Positions 18,706-26,828 of a stretch of DNA of 64,000 nucleotides are shown piece after piece. Location of the stretch: contig UQMB01000004.1 of NCBI GenBank assembly GCA_900541925.1, positions 124,001-188,000 of the forward strand, given 5' to 3'. The notes below the pieces were generated by a model. It was not told the DNA's origin. It worked only from the letters and a program-made list of their open reading frames with translations, and made no database searches. Both the position numbers and the translations under genes were made by a program. Each line of letters starts with the position of its first letter. Position 1 is the first letter of the stretch. This stretch comes from an uncultured Bacteroidales bacterium. GTDB taxonomy: Bacteria; Bacteroidota; Bacteroidia; Bacteroidales; UBA932.

Positions 18706-19638
18706 CTACTTGAGAGCGTCAAGCATCTTCTTGGCCTCGGCGCCGTACTGAGGATCGCTGACGGCCTTGGCGTAGAACTCCTTCGCCTTGGCGTTGTTCT
18801 TGGCTCCCTGATAGAGGGTGCCGACGATGTATGCGATCTGGGTTGCATTCTTTGCGTTAGGGGCGAGCTCAAGATACTTCTCGAAGTACTTGATGGCGTC
18901 GTTGTTCTTGCCGGCGAGCTGTGAAGCCTGTCCTGCGATCTGGAACGCCTGCGCGCTTGGCACATACTCGCTGCTCTTCACGGCTGCGGTGACTGCGTCA
19001 GCATATTTCTTGGCCTTGAGGGCCGCAACGGCCTCCTTGAGGGAGATGTTGCCGAGCTGCTTGTAGGCCGCCTTCTCCTGGCCGTTGGCTGCGGCCTGCT
19101 CAAGGGCTGCCTTTGCCTCTTCAGCCTTGCCTGCGGCGTTGAGGGCCATTCCCATGCGGAGGGCTGCCGTGCCGTTGGCCGGGTCAGCGTCCACCACTTC
19201 CTTGTATGCGGCGGCCGCCTCTTCGTATTTCTTCGAGTTCAGGAGGGCACCGCCCTTCTGCATCACTATCTGAGGGATAAGTGTCTTGGCCTGCTCTGCG
19301 ACATCTTCGCTGCCGTATTTCTGAGCCATCTCCACGGCGGTCTTCAGACCGGCCACGGCTCCGTCATAATCTGCTGCTTTCGCAAGGTCCTTGGCTATTG
19401 ACAGGTAGAGATCAGGGATGACGCCCTTGCAGTTGTCCGCGATCTCCTTGCCTTCCTCTCCAAGCGCCGTGGCCTGTGCGTAGGCCTCCTCGAACGCCTT
19501 GAGGGCGATGGTCTTGTCTCCGGATGAGAGGGCTGATGCGCCCGTGTTGTACAATTCTGTGATCTGCGCAAGATCCTGAGCGTTCATCGAAGCGAGCGCC
19601 AGGGTCGCTAAAACGATCGATGCGAAAATCTTTTTCAT
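18706..19638 (-). CDS. Secreted tetratricopeptide-repeat protein
   Basis: A 310-residue protein with a signal peptide (MKKIFASIVLATLALASMNAQ) and at least five TPR-like helical pairs rich in alanine and lysine, such as YEEAAAAYKEVVDADPANGTAALRMG. TPR proteins serve as scaffolds for protein-protein contacts, and the partner here is unknown. The start at 19638 is chosen over 19677 because the signal peptide begins there and the -7 box TATATTTG (19675-19682, minus strand) lies 36 nt upstream. It is cotranscribed with the U32 gene. Confidence 0.88.
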   Translation of the reverse strand: MKKIFASIVLATLALASMNAQDLAQITELYNTGASALSSGDKTIALKAFEEAYAQATALGEEGKEIADNCKGVIPDLYLSIAKDLAKAADYDGAVAGLKTAVEMAQKYGSEDVAEQAKTLIPQIVMQKGGALLNSKKYEEAAAAYKEVVDADPANGTAALRMGMALNAAGKAEEAKAALEQAAANGQEKAAYKQLGNISLKEAVAALKAKKYADAVTAAVKSSEYVPSAQAFQIAGQASQLAGKNNDAIKYFEKYLELAPNAKNATQIAYIVGTLYQGAKNNAKAKEFYAKAVSDPQYGAEAKKMLDALK

Positions 19639-19674
19639 AACTGTTATCGTGACGTTAATTGTTTTCCGAAAGCA

Positions 19675-19682
19675 CAAATATA
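19675..19682 (-). promoter_or_regulatory. -7 box of the TPR/U32 operon
   Basis: TATATTTG on the minus strand, 36 nt before the ATG at 19638. It is arranged divergently with the M16-like promoter box TATTTTTG at 19695-19702. Confidence 0.55.
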
Positions 19683-19694
19683 ATAAAAATGTCC

Positions 19695-19702
19695 TATTTT
19701 TG
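19695..19702 (+). promoter_or_regulatory. -7 box of the M16-like/DUF3109 operon
   Basis: TATTTTTG lies 19 nt before the ATG at 19722. It overlaps the longer open frame that begins at 19659, which supports the later start. Confidence 0.55.
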
Positions 19703-19721
19703 TAATGATAAGCTTATTATT

Positions 19722-22298
19722 ATGAGAAGGCATTTCATGTTCTGCCTTGTCCTGCTCATGCTATCAACAATGATGCACGGACAGGCGCTTTCGTCCCTTG
19801 GCGTCCCTAAAGAGATAACTGTCGGGAGACTTCCCGACGGGATAGACTTCTATCTGGTGTCCAACGCGGCGCAGAAGGGATTTGCGGATTTCGCCCTCGT
19901 GAGGAAGTCCGCATACGATGAAGTCAGGGACCGTGCGGCCCTTGATTCGCTGCCGCATTTCGGCTCACGCAAACCATATCTTTTCCTTTCAGGCAATGGC
20001 GCAGGTTATTCCGCGTCAGGATATATCTCGTCCCGCCAGGACGCCACGCTCTTCTCTTTCCCGGACATTCCGGTCTATGACCAGAGCGTCGCCGACTCCA
20101 CCATATTGATGATGATGGACATAGTCGCCGGGTCGCGCTCCCCGCAGGCCATCATAGTCAGCGGTGACATAAAGCCAGACAAAATCAAGGAGAGGCTCAA
20201 CCTTCTGTCCATGACGGTTCCGAGACTCTATCCCGACGACGGGGGAAGTTCGTATGTCTGGGCCCCGCGAGACTCGCTTGTGCTCCTGACGAGCGTCAAC
20301 AACACCTCTGACGTGGCCTCTATCCACGCCATCTACAGCGCCGCCCGCCTGCCACGCGAGAGGATGAACACCATCCAGCCGCTTGTAGGGAAGGCCTACG
20401 CCGACATTCTCGGCCATATAGTCAGCCGCCGGGTGGAGAGGGACTTCCGCAGCAGGGGGATTCCTCTGGCGGCGGTGGATTTCCGCTATGTGGACAGTGC
20501 CAGCGGGTCGGGAGACGAGCGCTATGTCTTCTCTGTGTTCACTTCCTCTTCCTGTCTTGACAAGGCGGCGGGACGCTTCTCCGCCGTGCTTTCCTCCATA
20601 GACAAGTGGGGCGTCAGCTCCGCGGAATACCAGGACGCGAAGTCCACCCTGATTTCGGAGTCCAAGAGGGAGGCTGGAGGAAGAGTGACCGGCAACAGGG
20701 AATATGTGGCCAGGTGCACTTCGGCCTATCTTTATGGGGCCGGGCTTGAGCGTTCCGCTGCTGCCGGCAGCGTGCTTGCTGCACGCAGCCTGCCTGCGGA
20801 GACGGACCTGGAGCTTTTCAACACCTACGCCGGGGCGCTCCTGGATTCGGCCGGCAACCTGACCTTGCGTTTCGACACGCCTGCCGACGGAGCGGACAAG
20901 GATGTCCTGCGTGGCGGTTTCAATGCCGCATGGCGCGAGGCGGCCCCGGACGAGGTCGCCTACAAGGAGGATTTCGGCGATACGCTCAGCCTCTTTGTCC
21001 CCAAGGGTAAAGTCAAGCTTCGCAATGACACTGTAGAGCCTGTGTCCGGAGGGCGGATGTGGACATTCTCCAACGGCATCAAGGTTCTCTACAAGAAGAC
21101 TGATATAAAGGGCGAGTTCCAGTACACCCTTATGCTGCGAGGCGGAGTGGCCTCCGTGCCGTCTCTTGGGAACGGTGAGGGGGCGTTTGTCGGGGACATG
21201 CTCGGGCTCAGCGGGGTTGCCGGGCTCAGCGGGCCGGATTTCCTCGCCATGCTTGAGGCCAACGGCATCACCATGCACAGCCACGCCGGCATCTCGGACC
21301 TGCGCATAGGCGGCATCGCGCCGAAATCCAAACTCCAGCTGCTTCTGCGCTCGCTTCTGTCCATAGCGGACAGGCGTGTCCCGGACCATTCCGAATTTGA
21401 ATACTACAAGGCGTCTGAGGGGCTGCGCATCGACATGGGTGCTCTCTCTCCAAGAGATGTCAATTCGTTGATGGACAGTATCATGCGTCCGGGCTACTAT
21501 TACACGGAGCGTAAGTTTCTCTCTAATCTCGGCGATGACCTCCCGGAGCGTGCCGAACAATACTTCGAGGCTCAGTTCTCCAAGGTCAACGACGGCCTGC
21601 TCGTGCTGACCGGCGACCTTGACGAGGAGCGTCTCAAGAAGGAGCTTTGTCTTGCGCTTGGCGGCTTCCGCACGCAGAAGCGCTTCGCGCAGCGCCCGCA
21701 CATCTCAGGCCGGCTCGCTTCTGGCGCCGTGACTTATATCGTGGAGTCCGGTGCCGGCCTGGTGGGCGGCGGCGAGATAGGCGTCAACATAGGAATGTCC
21801 GCCGACATTCCGTACAACATAGAGAATTATATGGCGTTCAAGATGGCGGAGGCTGTCATACACAAGGAGATTACCAAGGCTCTGGCGCCGCTCGGGGCTT
21901 ATCTGGAGATAAGCGACCGTCTGGAAGTGTTCCCTGTGGAGAGGTTGTCGCTGTACATAAACTGCCGCCCTTGCCGCGGCGACGGGCTTCCTCTGTCGTT
22001 GGAGGCCGCTGACCCGCTCAAGATTCTGGAGGCCATAAGGCCGGTGCTCTCGTCCATATCGGACGTCAAGATCCGTCCGGGCGAGCTCAAGGCTTATAAG
22101 GAAGTGATACTCAATTCGTACAAGGCTGACCTTCAGGATATGGAGAAACTCGTGGACAAAGTGCTTGTCCGTTATAGCGAGGGCAAGGACCTTGTGACAG
22201 GATACAAGGCTGCCGTGGACGGCGTGACCGCGGACAGCGTGAAGAAAATTCTTTCTCTGCTTCGCGACGGCGCGGAAGTGGAATATGTGATCATCTGA
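19722..22298 (+). CDS. Degenerate M16-family peptidase, exported
   Basis: An 858-residue protein with a signal peptide (MRRHFMFCLVLLMLSTMMHGQ). The start GRLPDGIDFYLVSN matches the opening of M16 (pitrilysin-type) modules, and a second module starts at TFSNGIKVLYKKTDIKGEFQYTLMLRGG. The zinc motif HxxEH expected 35-45 residues after each module start is absent, so it is probably an inactive M16 homologue. Catalytically dead M16 subunits usually pair with an active one, but none is encoded in this window. The stop overlaps the start of the DUF3109 gene by 1 bp, so the two are translationally coupled. Confidence 0.8.
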   Translation: MRRHFMFCLVLLMLSTMMHGQALSSLGVPKEITVGRLPDGIDFYLVSNAAQKGFADFALVRKSAYDEVRDRAALDSLPHFGSRKPYLFLSGNGAGYSASGYISSRQDATLFSFPDIPVYDQSVADSTILMMMDIVAGSRSPQAIIVSGDIKPDKIKERLNLLSMTVPRLYPDDGGSSYVWAPRDSLVLLTSVNNTSDVASIHAIYSAARLPRERMNTIQPLVGKAYADILGHIVSRRVERDFRSRGIPLAAVDFRYVDSASGSGDERYVFSVFTSSSCLDKAAGRFSAVLSSIDKWGVSSAEYQDAKSTLISESKREAGGRVTGNREYVARCTSAYLYGAGLERSAAAGSVLAARSLPAETDLELFNTYAGALLDSAGNLTLRFDTPADGADKDVLRGGFNAAWREAAPDEVAYKEDFGDTLSLFVPKGKVKLRNDTVEPVSGGRMWTFSNGIKVLYKKTDIKGEFQYTLMLRGGVASVPSLGNGEGAFVGDMLGLSGVAGLSGPDFLAMLEANGITMHSHAGISDLRIGGIAPKSKLQLLLRSLLSIADRRVPDHSEFEYYKASEGLRIDMGALSPRDVNSLMDSIMRPGYYYTERKFLSNLGDDLPERAEQYFEAQFSKVNDGLLVLTGDLDEERLKKELCLALGGFRTQKRFAQRPHISGRLASGAVTYIVESGAGLVGGGEIGVNIGMSADIPYNIENYMAFKMAEAVIHKEITKALAPLGAYLEISDRLEVFPVERLSLYINCRPCRGDGLPLSLEAADPLKILEAIRPVLSSISDVKIRPGELKAYKEVILNSYKADLQDMEKLVDKVLVRYSEGKDLVTGYKAAVDGVTADSVKKILSLLRDGAEVEYVII

Positions 22299-22879
22299 TG
22301 GGAAAAGGGAAATTCGGCACGATAGTGCAGATAGGTGACATTCTCGTGTCCGAGGATGTCGTGACGGAGTATTTCGCCTGCGATTACGGCAAGTGCCGAG
22401 GTGCCTGCTGCATCATAGGCGACAGCGGGGCTCCGATGGAGGAAGACGAGACGGACCTCGTGGAGAGGGAATACCCGGAGTTCAAGGACCTGATGCGCCC
22501 CCAAGGCAGGGAGGCTGCCGAGAAGAAGGGCTTCTTCGAGATAGACCGCGACGGGGACATAGTCACCCCGCTTGTGGAGGGGTCATGCGAGTGCGCATAC
22601 TGTCACTTCGGCCCGGACGGGGAGTGCCTTTGCGCGATAGAGATGCGCGGCCTGAAGAAGCCTGTCTCCTGCTCCCTCTACCCCATAAGGGTGACGCGCC
22701 TTACCGGCGGCGGACTCGCCCTCAACCTGCATCGTTGGGAAATCTGTGCCGACGCCTTCGAGAAGGGGCGCCGGGAGCATATAAGGGTCTATGAGTTCTT
22801 GCGGAAACCTCTGACGGAGCGTTTCGGAGAGGAGTTCTACGAGGCGCTGTCCGCCGCGGCTAAGCATCTTCGCGGTTAG
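22298..22879 (+). CDS. DUF3109 family cysteine-rich protein
   Basis: A 193-residue cytoplasmic protein with eight or more cysteines in patterns typical of DUF3109: CDYGKCRGACC near residue 30, CECAYCHFGPDGECLC near 95 and SCSLYPIR. The pattern resembles the YkgJ-type metal or iron-sulfur binding fold. No function is established. Its ATG overlaps the stop of the M16-like gene. The last 20 bp overlap the convergent membrane-protein gene. Confidence 0.88.
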   Translation: MGKGKFGTIVQIGDILVSEDVVTEYFACDYGKCRGACCIIGDSGAPMEEDETDLVEREYPEFKDLMRPQGREAAEKKGFFEIDRDGDIVTPLVEGSCECAYCHFGPDGECLCAIEMRGLKKPVSCSLYPIRVTRLTGGGLALNLHRWEICADAFEKGRREHIRVYEFLRKPLTERFGEEFYEALSAAAKHLRG

Positions 22880-23324
22880 CCGACTCCACTCCGGAGGCTA
22901 TCCTCACCGTGTCCCTGTTGAGGCCCTCCAGTTCGAGCCCGGCTGCGACATGGCGCACCGTGATGCGGTCCTCGAACATCTTGACGAGCCTCGCGAAAGG
23001 TGCTCTCTTGATATAGCAGCGGCTCTCCCCGTCCTGTTTCTCCAGCTTGTACCCGAGTCTTTCCATGACATCACCGAGGGCGGCGTCGGCCTCTTCCGGC
23101 GTACCGTAGAAACGGGCGGTGCGCGTGGAGAATCCGAAGCGTGGGTAGATGGCCGCGAACACAGCCATCATGAGGGCTATCTGCCAGAGGGAGTCGTAGC
23201 CGTTGACGAATATCTTGGAGAGGTCGCCTTCCACGAAGCCGGCCAGCACCAGAACCACGATAATCAGGGTCAATATGACGATAAGGTACACGAAGTACTT
23301 CAGCGAGCGCACAATGTATTTCAT
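22860..23324 (-). CDS. Two-helix membrane protein of unknown function
   Basis: A 154-residue protein with an N-terminal membrane helix (about residues 11-31) and a second (about 46-60). A soluble domain follows with FYGTPEEADAALGDVMERLGYKLEKQDGE, which reads as a small alpha/beta fold. I do not recognise a named family. The only promoter-like box (TACTTTTG, minus strand, 23330-23337) ends 5 nt before the ATG, so the mRNA may be leaderless. Confidence 0.75.
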   Translation of the reverse strand: MKYIVRSLKYFVYLIVILTLIIVVLVLAGFVEGDLSKIFVNGYDSLWQIALMMAVFAAIYPRFGFSTRTARFYGTPEEADAALGDVMERLGYKLEKQDGESRCYIKRAPFARLVKMFEDRITVRHVAAGLELEGLNRDTVRIASGVESANREDA

Positions 23325-23350
23325 GTTGACAAAAGTAGCATAATATTTGC

Positions 23351-23358
23351 TATTTTTG
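23351..23358 (+). promoter_or_regulatory. -7 box of the coiled-coil protein/hemW operon
   Basis: TATTTTTG lies 27 nt before the ATG at 23386. Confidence 0.55.
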
Positions 23359-23385
23359 TCCGATGTAATTTAAAAATGACAGATT

Positions 23386-24300
23386 ATGGAAAGAGAAGAT
23401 CCACTTGAGAGACTTGAACGCAAGGAAAACGAGAAGAAGGCTAATGGTGGTCTCAAGACCGTGATGATCGCCATGGTCGCAGTAGCCGCAGTGCTCGCAG
23501 TCGCTCTTGTCTATGTTTTGACTTCGAAGAACAAGCTGGTGGGACAGCTCAACGATGAGAAAAAGGACCTCACTGAGCAGATCCAGATGCTCCAGAACGA
23601 TTACGAGGGCCTTTCCTCCGACTATGACAGTATCAACGCCCAGCTGGATTCTTCCAGGGAAGAGATAGCCCAGCTCGTGGAGAGGGTCAAGAAGACCGAA
23701 GCCACGAACCGTGCCAAGATCCGTCAGTATCAGAAGGAACTCGGCACGCTGCGTACCATAATGAAGAGTTACATCGTCCAGATAGACTCTCTCAACACCC
23801 TCAACCACAAGCTTACGGCAGAAGCGGCCAGCGCCCGCAAAGAAGCGGCCGCAAGCAAGAGGCTCAACGCCGAACTCTCCCAGCAGGTGGAGGACCTGAC
23901 CGGACGCGTGACTGCCGGTGCGGTGCTCAAGGCGAGGGGAGTGAGACTTGAGGCATACAACAACAACGACAAACTCACCGACCGCAGCGGCAAGGTGTCA
24001 AGGCTTCTTGTCACCCTGAGCCTTCTGGAGAACGAACTTACACCTAAGGGTCCGGTGCGCGTCTATGTGAGAGTGACCGGCCCTGACGGGAACTTGCTTA
24101 CAGACGGCAGAAACACCTCTTTCACCGTCGGCGAGGAGACTCTCCAGGCCACGGCTTCAAGGGAGGTGGACTACCAGGGCGCCGAGGTGGAGATGGGCAT
24201 ATATGTCAACAACATCCCGTCTTTCCGCAAGGGCGTCTACTCCGTGACGGCCTACACCAACCAGGGCCAGATCGGTTCGGCTGAACTCCTGCTCAGGTAG
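23386..24300 (+). CDS. Membrane-anchored coiled-coil protein of unknown function
   Basis: A 304-residue protein. A basic and acidic N-terminus (1-22) precedes one membrane helix (about 24-45). A long coiled coil runs from about 48 to 175 (KNKLVGQLNDEKKDLTEQIQMLQNDYEGL and onward). The C-terminal domain (about 180-300) contains GPVRVYVRVTGPDGNLLT and YTNQGQIGSAELLLR and looks like a beta-sandwich. This layout suggests an envelope spacer or scaffold. hemW starts 3 bp later. I do not recognise a characterised homologue. Confidence 0.8.
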   Translation: MEREDPLERLERKENEKKANGGLKTVMIAMVAVAAVLAVALVYVLTSKNKLVGQLNDEKKDLTEQIQMLQNDYEGLSSDYDSINAQLDSSREEIAQLVERVKKTEATNRAKIRQYQKELGTLRTIMKSYIVQIDSLNTLNHKLTAEAASARKEAAASKRLNAELSQQVEDLTGRVTAGAVLKARGVRLEAYNNNDKLTDRSGKVSRLLVTLSLLENELTPKGPVRVYVRVTGPDGNLLTDGRNTSFTVGEETLQATASREVDYQGAEVEMGIYVNNIPSFRKGVYSVTAYTNQGQIGSAELLLR

Positions 24301-24303
24301 CGG

Positions 24304-25389
24304 ATGGTCTATATCCATGTCCCGTTCTGCCGCAGCTTCTGCATCTACTGCGATTTCTATTCGGAGACCGCGTGTGGGAGACGGGGAGACGCGCAGATCG
24401 GGAGATACTCATCCGAACTCCTTTCGGAGATAGAGCGCAGGCGCCAGGAGATTCTGGACACTGTCGGCCTCAACACGCTGTATATAGGAGGTGGCACCCC
24501 GTCGGTGCTGCCTCTTTCTGTGTTGGAGCGGACTGTCTCTGCGCTAGGGTGCGGCCCATTCGAGGAATTCACCATCGAGGTCAATCCGGAGGACATTGTC
24601 GAGCGGGGACCGGAGTATGTGCATTCACTGCTCGCGCTCGGAGTGAACCGGGTCAGCATGGGCGTCCAGTCGCTGGATGACGGCATATTGCGGTGGATGC
24701 GGCGCCGCCATGACGCGTCCGGGGCGCGCCGGGCATTCGGCATCCTTAGGGATTCGGGGGTTGACAATATAAGCGTGGATCTGATTTTCGGTTTTCCTGC
24801 ATTGTCGGAGTCCATACTTGACTCGACTCTGGACGAGATCATCTCCTGGTGCCCGGACCATATTTCCGCCTATCAGCTGAGCATCGAAGAGGGGAGCGCG
24901 CTTGCGGCCCAGGTCAGAGACGGGAGGTTTGAGGAAGCTTCAGAATCGTTGTGCTCCGGCCAGTATTCGTGGATCTGCCGCCGCCTGTCGGCTGCCGGCT
25001 ATGAACACTATGAGGTTTCCAACTGGGCGCTTCCCGGCCACCGCGCCCTGCACAATTCCGCATATTGGACCCGCATGCCTTATGTCGGGCTGGGGCCGGG
25101 GGCGCACTCTTTCGACGGCAAGTGCCGCAGGGCAAACAGCCAGACCCTTTCGGGATGGACGGCTTCGGTTGAGACTTTGTCCGGGCAGGAAGAGCGGGAA
25201 GAGCGGATCATGCTCGGCCTGCGCACTTCGGACGGTGTCCCGGAGTCGCTTTGTGATGCCGTGGTGGCATCCCGCCTTGTCAGCGAAGGCGCCCTGGTGC
25301 GCATCCTTGATGCTTCCTCGCAGCCACGTCTCCGCATCCCCGAAGAGAAGTTCTTTGTCTCTGACAGCATCATCGAAGAACTCATCTGA
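24304..25389 (+). CDS. hemW: Radical SAM heme chaperone HemW
   Basis: A 361-residue radical SAM protein. The iron-sulfur motif CxxxCxxC is C9-C13-C16 in FCRSFCIYCDFYS, with GGGTPS following and a HemW-like C-terminal domain (YEHYEVSNWALPGHRALHNSAYW). HemW binds heme and is thought to deliver it to respiratory enzymes. It resembles oxygen-independent coproporphyrinogen oxidase HemN but lacks the longer N-terminus of true HemN. It is probably cotranscribed with the upstream coiled-coil gene. Confidence 0.93.
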   Translation: MVYIHVPFCRSFCIYCDFYSETACGRRGDAQIGRYSSELLSEIERRRQEILDTVGLNTLYIGGGTPSVLPLSVLERTVSALGCGPFEEFTIEVNPEDIVERGPEYVHSLLALGVNRVSMGVQSLDDGILRWMRRRHDASGARRAFGILRDSGVDNISVDLIFGFPALSESILDSTLDEIISWCPDHISAYQLSIEEGSALAAQVRDGRFEEASESLCSGQYSWICRRLSAAGYEHYEVSNWALPGHRALHNSAYWTRMPYVGLGPGAHSFDGKCRRANSQTLSGWTASVETLSGQEEREERIMLGLRTSDGVPESLCDAVVASRLVSEGALVRILDASSQPRLRIPEEKFFVSDSIIEELI

Positions 25390-25493
25390 CCGCACTTGCC
25401 ACCATGTAATCAGTAACTTTGCCGGTGAGCCGAAATAGCTTTGCGAAAAACAGGGAAAAGGATGTTGCAGATAACACTTTTGCAAAAAAGCGA

Positions 25494-25501
25494 TATATTT
25501 G
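25494..25501 (+). promoter_or_regulatory. -7 box of the membrane AraC-type regulator
   Basis: TATATTTG lies 25 nt before the ATG at 25527. No TTG at the usual distance could be assigned. Confidence 0.5.
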
Positions 25502-25526
25502 CGGAGTATAATGCCGTCCGCGCCTT

Positions 25527-26645
25527 ATGATGCACTCTATGCCAGACATATATTCAGACGCCTGTCTGGTCGTCATCGTGACAGGTCTGATCTGCGCTAC
25601 GATACGGCTGTGCCACATGTGCCGGCCGTTCGACAAGGAGAAAGACTACTTCTATCCTGCCCGCATCCAGGTCAGCGCGGCCTATGCGTCCATCGCCCTG
25701 CTGATGATTCCATACTGGCTTGATCCGATGAACGATGCGGTCATGCTTGCAGTGCGGATTGCCGGCATAGTGTTCTACCCCATCTGCTTCTCGCTTCTCT
25801 TCGACAGATACTTCGAGGGCCGGAGGCGCCACGCGCCGCTCTATCTCGCCGCACTTTCCCTGGCTTTCACCGCCCTGCTCGCGTTCATCGTACTCGCAGT
25901 GTGCCTGCCGGAGAAGACCTTCGCCGCCGGGCGGGCACTGATGACCGCCGGAGGAGTCCTGAGCATCGCATTTTCGGTCAAACTCGTCAGGCAGCTGGGT
26001 CAGATACGCCGCCGGATAAACAACTTCCATCAGCAGAACTTCTCCAACGAAGACGACTTCCCGTACAGATTCGCCGAAAAGGTGATATTCCTTCCGGTGA
26101 TATGGATCGTCCTTGAGTGGGTCATATTCATAAGCGGCAGCCGGGACATCAAGGCGATCCTCGACCTCCTGTTCTCCGTCGCCATGGTTGCGTCCCTCTG
26201 CACCGTTCTCCATCCGCAGAAGCCGCTCCGCACCGCACCGGCGGAGAGAGAAGCGGACCTGCACCAAAGAGAAGACCTGCCGGAGCTGGCGCGGCCTGTC
26301 GAAGAGTTCGCTGAAAACATCGAAGACGAGGAGACGAAGAAGCGGGTCCTTGAGATTATCGGCAGGAGATTCAGAGAGCCGCACCTCCAGAAGAAGGACG
26401 TGCTCGCCGAGATAGAAAGAGGCAAGGTCCATCAGGCGAACCTCTTCATAAGAAGCGTCGGATACTACAACCTGATAAACATGTTCCGTCTGGAATACGC
26501 CAGACAATACGCTGCTGCGAACCCCAACTTCAAGCAGGCGGTCATCGCCCAGGCCTCCGGATTCTCCTCCGGCTCAAGTTTCAGCAAGGCCAAGAAAAGC
26601 GTGACAGATATCGATCCGGAACTGGTCCGCGAGGTCCATATCTGA
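25527..26645 (+). CDS. Membrane-anchored AraC-type regulator
   Basis: A 372-residue protein. About six hydrophobic segments fill residues 10-240. A charged linker leads to a C-terminal AraC-like helix-turn-helix (about 300-365): FIRSVGYYNLINMFRLEYARQYAAANPNFKQAVIAQASGFSSGSSFSKAKKS, in which the second recognition unit IAQASGFSSGSSF is well preserved. Such fusions place a DNA-binding domain directly under the membrane. It lies just upstream of the fimbrial operon and is its likely regulator, an inference from position. The alternative start at 25539 would also work. Confidence 0.82.
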   Translation: MMHSMPDIYSDACLVVIVTGLICATIRLCHMCRPFDKEKDYFYPARIQVSAAYASIALLMIPYWLDPMNDAVMLAVRIAGIVFYPICFSLLFDRYFEGRRRHAPLYLAALSLAFTALLAFIVLAVCLPEKTFAAGRALMTAGGVLSIAFSVKLVRQLGQIRRRINNFHQQNFSNEDDFPYRFAEKVIFLPVIWIVLEWVIFISGSRDIKAILDLLFSVAMVASLCTVLHPQKPLRTAPAEREADLHQREDLPELARPVEEFAENIEDEETKKRVLEIIGRRFREPHLQKKDVLAEIERGKVHQANLFIRSVGYYNLINMFRLEYARQYAAANPNFKQAVIAQASGFSSGSSFSKAKKSVTDIDPELVREVHI

Positions 26646-26665
26646 CCTCCGTCGCAAGCGACTCG

Positions 26666-26765
26666 TTTCCTCTGAAGGAAAACTTTCCTTTAAAAGCAAA
26701 ATACACCGCGATTTCTCCTTAAAAGAAACCGCGCCGCCGGACTTCATCTCTCCAAAGGAAAAAGC
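26666..26765. promoter_or_regulatory. Candidate operator cluster upstream of the fimbrial operon
   Basis: In the 183 bp between the regulator and the OmpA-family gene, AAGGAAA-AC-TTTCCTT forms a 7-bp inverted repeat (26675-26690), overlapping a second, TTTCCT-CTGA-AGGAAA (26666-26681). Related TCCTTnAAAAG and TCTCCAAAGGAAA sequences follow at about 26715 and 26750, ending about 40 bp before the -7 box. The repeated spacing looks like a multi-site operator. The binding protein is unknown, with the adjacent AraC-type regulator the obvious candidate. Confidence 0.5.
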
Positions 26766-26802
26766 CGGAAACGGCAATCGGGGTTTTGTCGTCGCGCTTG
26801 GC

Positions 26803-26810
26803 TATTTTTG
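26803..26810 (+). promoter_or_regulatory. -7 box of the fimbrial operon
   Basis: TATTTTTG lies 18 nt before the ATG at 26829. A TTTTG at 26784-26788 is nearby but spaced closer (14 nt) than the usual 19-21. Confidence 0.55.
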
Positions 26811-26828
26811 TGTCCCAAAATTCACGTG

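Noticed and set aside
20016..21701. A 561-codon frame antisense to the M16-like gene
   Set aside because: Long antisense frames are common in GC-rich genes. The forward frame has a signal peptide and M16-like modules, while this one has no recognisable domain.
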